Shown one piece after another: positions 28,053 to 43,500 of a DNA stretch of 43,500 bases. Every line of letters starts with the position of its first letter. The first letter of the stretch is position 1. Source of the stretch: Cristatella mucedo (Eukaryota > Bryozoa > Phylactolaemata > Cristatellidae); contig WPIO01000004.1 in the NCBI GenBank assembly GCA_009760855.2, positions 3,666,501 through 3,710,000 of the forward strand. Direction: 5' to 3'. Under the pieces are notes generated by a model. The model had not been told where the DNA came from. It was given only the letters and a program-made list of their open reading frames with translations, and did no database searches. The position numbers and the translations under genes are program-made.

Positions 28053-29240
28053 TCTCGGCTTGCACCAATAAGAACCGGATATTTAATATGCACTAATTAG
28101 TTCAGTTGTGCTTGGGGTTTCGAACGAGTCATACGTCCCCTGTGGCTGGTGCTGTACACCGGTGCCTCTGTGGCTTTGGAATAGACTGGCGTTCATTGGC
28201 GATATGAACATTTACTCCGGTATGGACGTGCTTTACCCCTACCATATTCTGCTATCGTCGGTGACGATACCTGCATGTGACGAAGCAGCATCTGCGAATC
28301 GTTAGGCCGCGCTTGCACGATGAGTCTTGCTTCTGTTGTGCCTCTGTCCTGCTTGAGCCTTTGGTGCATACGTCACCAGGAGTGAGGCTGTTCAAGACTT
28401 AAGGAAAATTGTACAAAGGCTCAAAAGCTCAAAGTGGTGACTTCCTGGCTAAGACTGAACAAACGACCGCACCGCAAACGTAGGCACCGTCAAGGGCGTG
28501 CCTCCTTCGCTACTTTGAAAAGCTCGGAGGATGGACTTGACCGACAAAATCGTCATATCATGAGGCAGCGGGCGATAAGGGTAATCGTAGAAGGTTTAAA
28601 TTCACCATGAGGTGTATCGCTGGGGGCACTTCCTCCCTCCCTAACAAAAGACCAGAGGTAACCCTAGATTAACAGGGTGACTGCTTCCAAGTTGCAGCTC
28701 CTGCTGACCGATTGGGCTTTGCCAGTAACGACTGTTCGGAAAGGATTACCATGGCAAGTTGCCTCAAATGGAACTACAGTGATCCAGTTTGTAAATTGAT
28801 AACGGTGAACCGCGATTATCCGTCTAGCAGTAAAATATAAAGAGCCTGAGAATCGCAATACTACGATGATGTATGGCCATAGGCTAGGCAGTGCTATCAA
28901 TACAGCTGTAAAAATTCACATAACATCCAGTACTCAAAACGGCCGACCCCCTTCTCCCTCCCCCCTTGGGGCAACTACCGTGCTTCGTGGAGTAAGATCC
29001 GTGGGCACTCACTCGATGCTCACACACCAAGCCTATTCAAGTTAAAATGCTGTAAAATAATAAATAAATGGTACTTTCAAATGACAGAACTCTCTTAAAA
29101 ACCCATGAAGCCAGTGCACTGAAGGGAGTCGAAAAAATAAAAATCAATGTCAGTCGACCGCAAGAAACAATCGCCATAATCAAATACTAAACCGACTGAG
29201 CAGCTCGCTGGCTGCCGTAAGGCAGAAGGCACGTACATAC
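28053..29240. other. Intergenic stretch before the NOMO 3' end
   Basis: No gene or named repeat recognised. Short open frames at 28108-28305 (+) and 28664-28900 (-) have no familiar motif. Confidence 0.45.
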
Positions 29241-29246
29241 TTTATT
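29241..29246 (-). terminator. NOMO polyadenylation signal (candidate)
   Basis: AATAAA on the - strand, about 540 bp after the NOMO stop codon. The likely 3' UTR is 29785 down to about 29220 and contains a CAG-rich patch near 29383-29415. Confidence 0.5.
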
Positions 29247-29785
29247 GAAGCTCTTGGCATTCGAGCCAGCTAATTCGAGTCGCAGCTACAAAACTCAAGA
29301 CACCGATCGTGAGGGCTGAGGTGTTTCACGAGAGCACTGACCGAGCAGTAACTCTGCGCGAAAGCTTTGCTGGACGCGACCCTGCAGCAGCAGCAGCGGC
29401 CAGAGCAGCAGCCGATCGTGGGCCGCCCATTTAACCGACACGTAGCAGGCTCGGCTAGTGACACCACGTGACGTCACAACCGTGCAGCACACGCTTCAAT
29501 CTTGACTGAATAACAGCTGCGACCAGAGTTCACTCTGGCACAAGATGGATGAGGTGTGGGGCACGAGGATGCCAAGAGCACACGCATCAAGAGAGATGCC
29601 GGTCCCTGCCAAGCACGGCAGCAGAGGCAGGCAGGCAGACAGACACGCTGTGACAGCAGAGCAGCAGCGAGTCCTACGACCCATGGGGTCATTGTAGACG
29701 TCTGCGTAGCACGAGCAGGCTTAAAAAAAAGAAAAAAGAATAGCCCCGCCAGAAGAGGCAAAGAGGCGCCCTCAAGCCGCCCTCT

Positions 29786-43014
<13,229 letters not shown>

Positions 43015-43082
43015 CTGAAGCGAGCACGGTAAAATCGAAAGTCAAATTGAAGTTCAAACCATTCCGCGGAAGCATCCAGCAC

Positions 43083-43225
43083 TGGTTTGGCCAAGTAGTT
43101 AAGGTGTTAGCCCGATCAAGGTCAAGGTGAATGTATTTGATGGCCGAGGTCGTGGGCTCGAGCCTTGTGGCATAAGCAAAGCACCTGAATAGAGATTAAG
43201 TTATCTTTCTTAGGGCACTATACAA
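43083..43225 (+). mobile_element. SINE-B copy, best preserved
   Basis: Head 'tggccaagtagttaaggtgt' (box A region), 'gaggtcgtgggctcgagcc' (box B), then the LINE-like end 'gcacctgaatagagattaag' and 'cttagggcactatacaaatg'. It lies directly upstream of NOMO exon a, about 70 bp from its acceptor, antisense to the gene. Confidence 0.85.
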
Positions 43226-43500
43226 ATGAATTTAGTGTGCGTGTGTGTGTGCATGCCTGCGTGCGTGTGTTCGTGCATGTGTGTGCGTGTGTGCACGCGT
43301 GCGCACATCTTTCACGGCTAATTGGTAACTTGCTGAGCCATGGGTGGACCATACATCAATAGGCAGCATCCCACGTGGGCGTGTAAGCTGTCATCATTCC
43401 TGCAGCAAGATGGGCTGTTGCCAGAGCCATCCGGCCGATATTGCCGGCTAGCATGCCACAAGTCGTCAGTGCTCATAATTCATGCAATCTCTATGGCGAC
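43226..43500. other. TG-rich patch and unannotated end
   Basis: Imperfect TG/CG repeats at 43236-43306, then no recognised feature to the edge. No further NOMO exon is seen here. Confidence 0.5.

Overview
This is a window of animal nuclear DNA, not bacterial or viral DNA. It has spliced genes with GT-AG introns, many microsatellites, an eukaryotic tRNA gene, and dense old retrotransposon and hAT transposon debris. The two genes are conserved animal genes, and the LINEs are of the CR1/L2 type common in invertebrates. I cannot name the species or phylum from the sequence.

Two protein genes face each other (convergent). On the + strand a complete gene for NIT2 (omega-amidase, nitrilase superfamily) runs from about 6209 to 24387. 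It has nine coding exons, starting with a 13-base mini-exon, and encodes 274 residues with the catalytic Glu45, Lys115 and Cys156. On the - strand the last eleven coding exons of NOMO (nodal modulator, ER membrane protein of the BOS/multipass translocon) run from 43014 down to the stop at 29786; its earlier exons lie beyond the right edge. Between the two gene ends lie a tRNA-Lys(TTT) gene at 26226-26298, a 21-bp minisatellite and repeat debris.

Left of NIT2 (1-6050) there are LINE tails, long AT microsatellites and a decayed hAT transposase (hAT-1). The hAT-1 relic ends about 150-330 bp before the NIT2 start codon. NIT2 introns hold tRNA-derived SINEs, a second hAT element (hAT-2, 16703-19011) with recognisable termini and an 8-bp target duplication, a pure CTG repeat of about 42 units, and CT and AC repeats. 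NOMO introns hold the longest LINE copy (31445-33268), whose 3' tail forms the splice donor of one NOMO exon, plus SINEs and a CA repeat of about 200 bp close to an acceptor.

Repeats fall into a few families. LINE-1fam is L2/CR1-like, with a 3' end of the form 'gcgcctaga...gggcgcttt' followed by (ATT)n. LINE-2fam is a related element with a different 3' end. SINE-A has a tRNA head, a unique body and a TTTA-rich tail. SINE-B has a tRNA head and a 3' end that copies the LINE-1fam tail. Several are nested, which gives a relative order of insertion. I found no undescribed gene system; the best leads are small-scale: the transposon-supplied splice donor, the SINE/LINE shared tail, the nested insertions, the CTG tract and several perfect or near-perfect hairpins.
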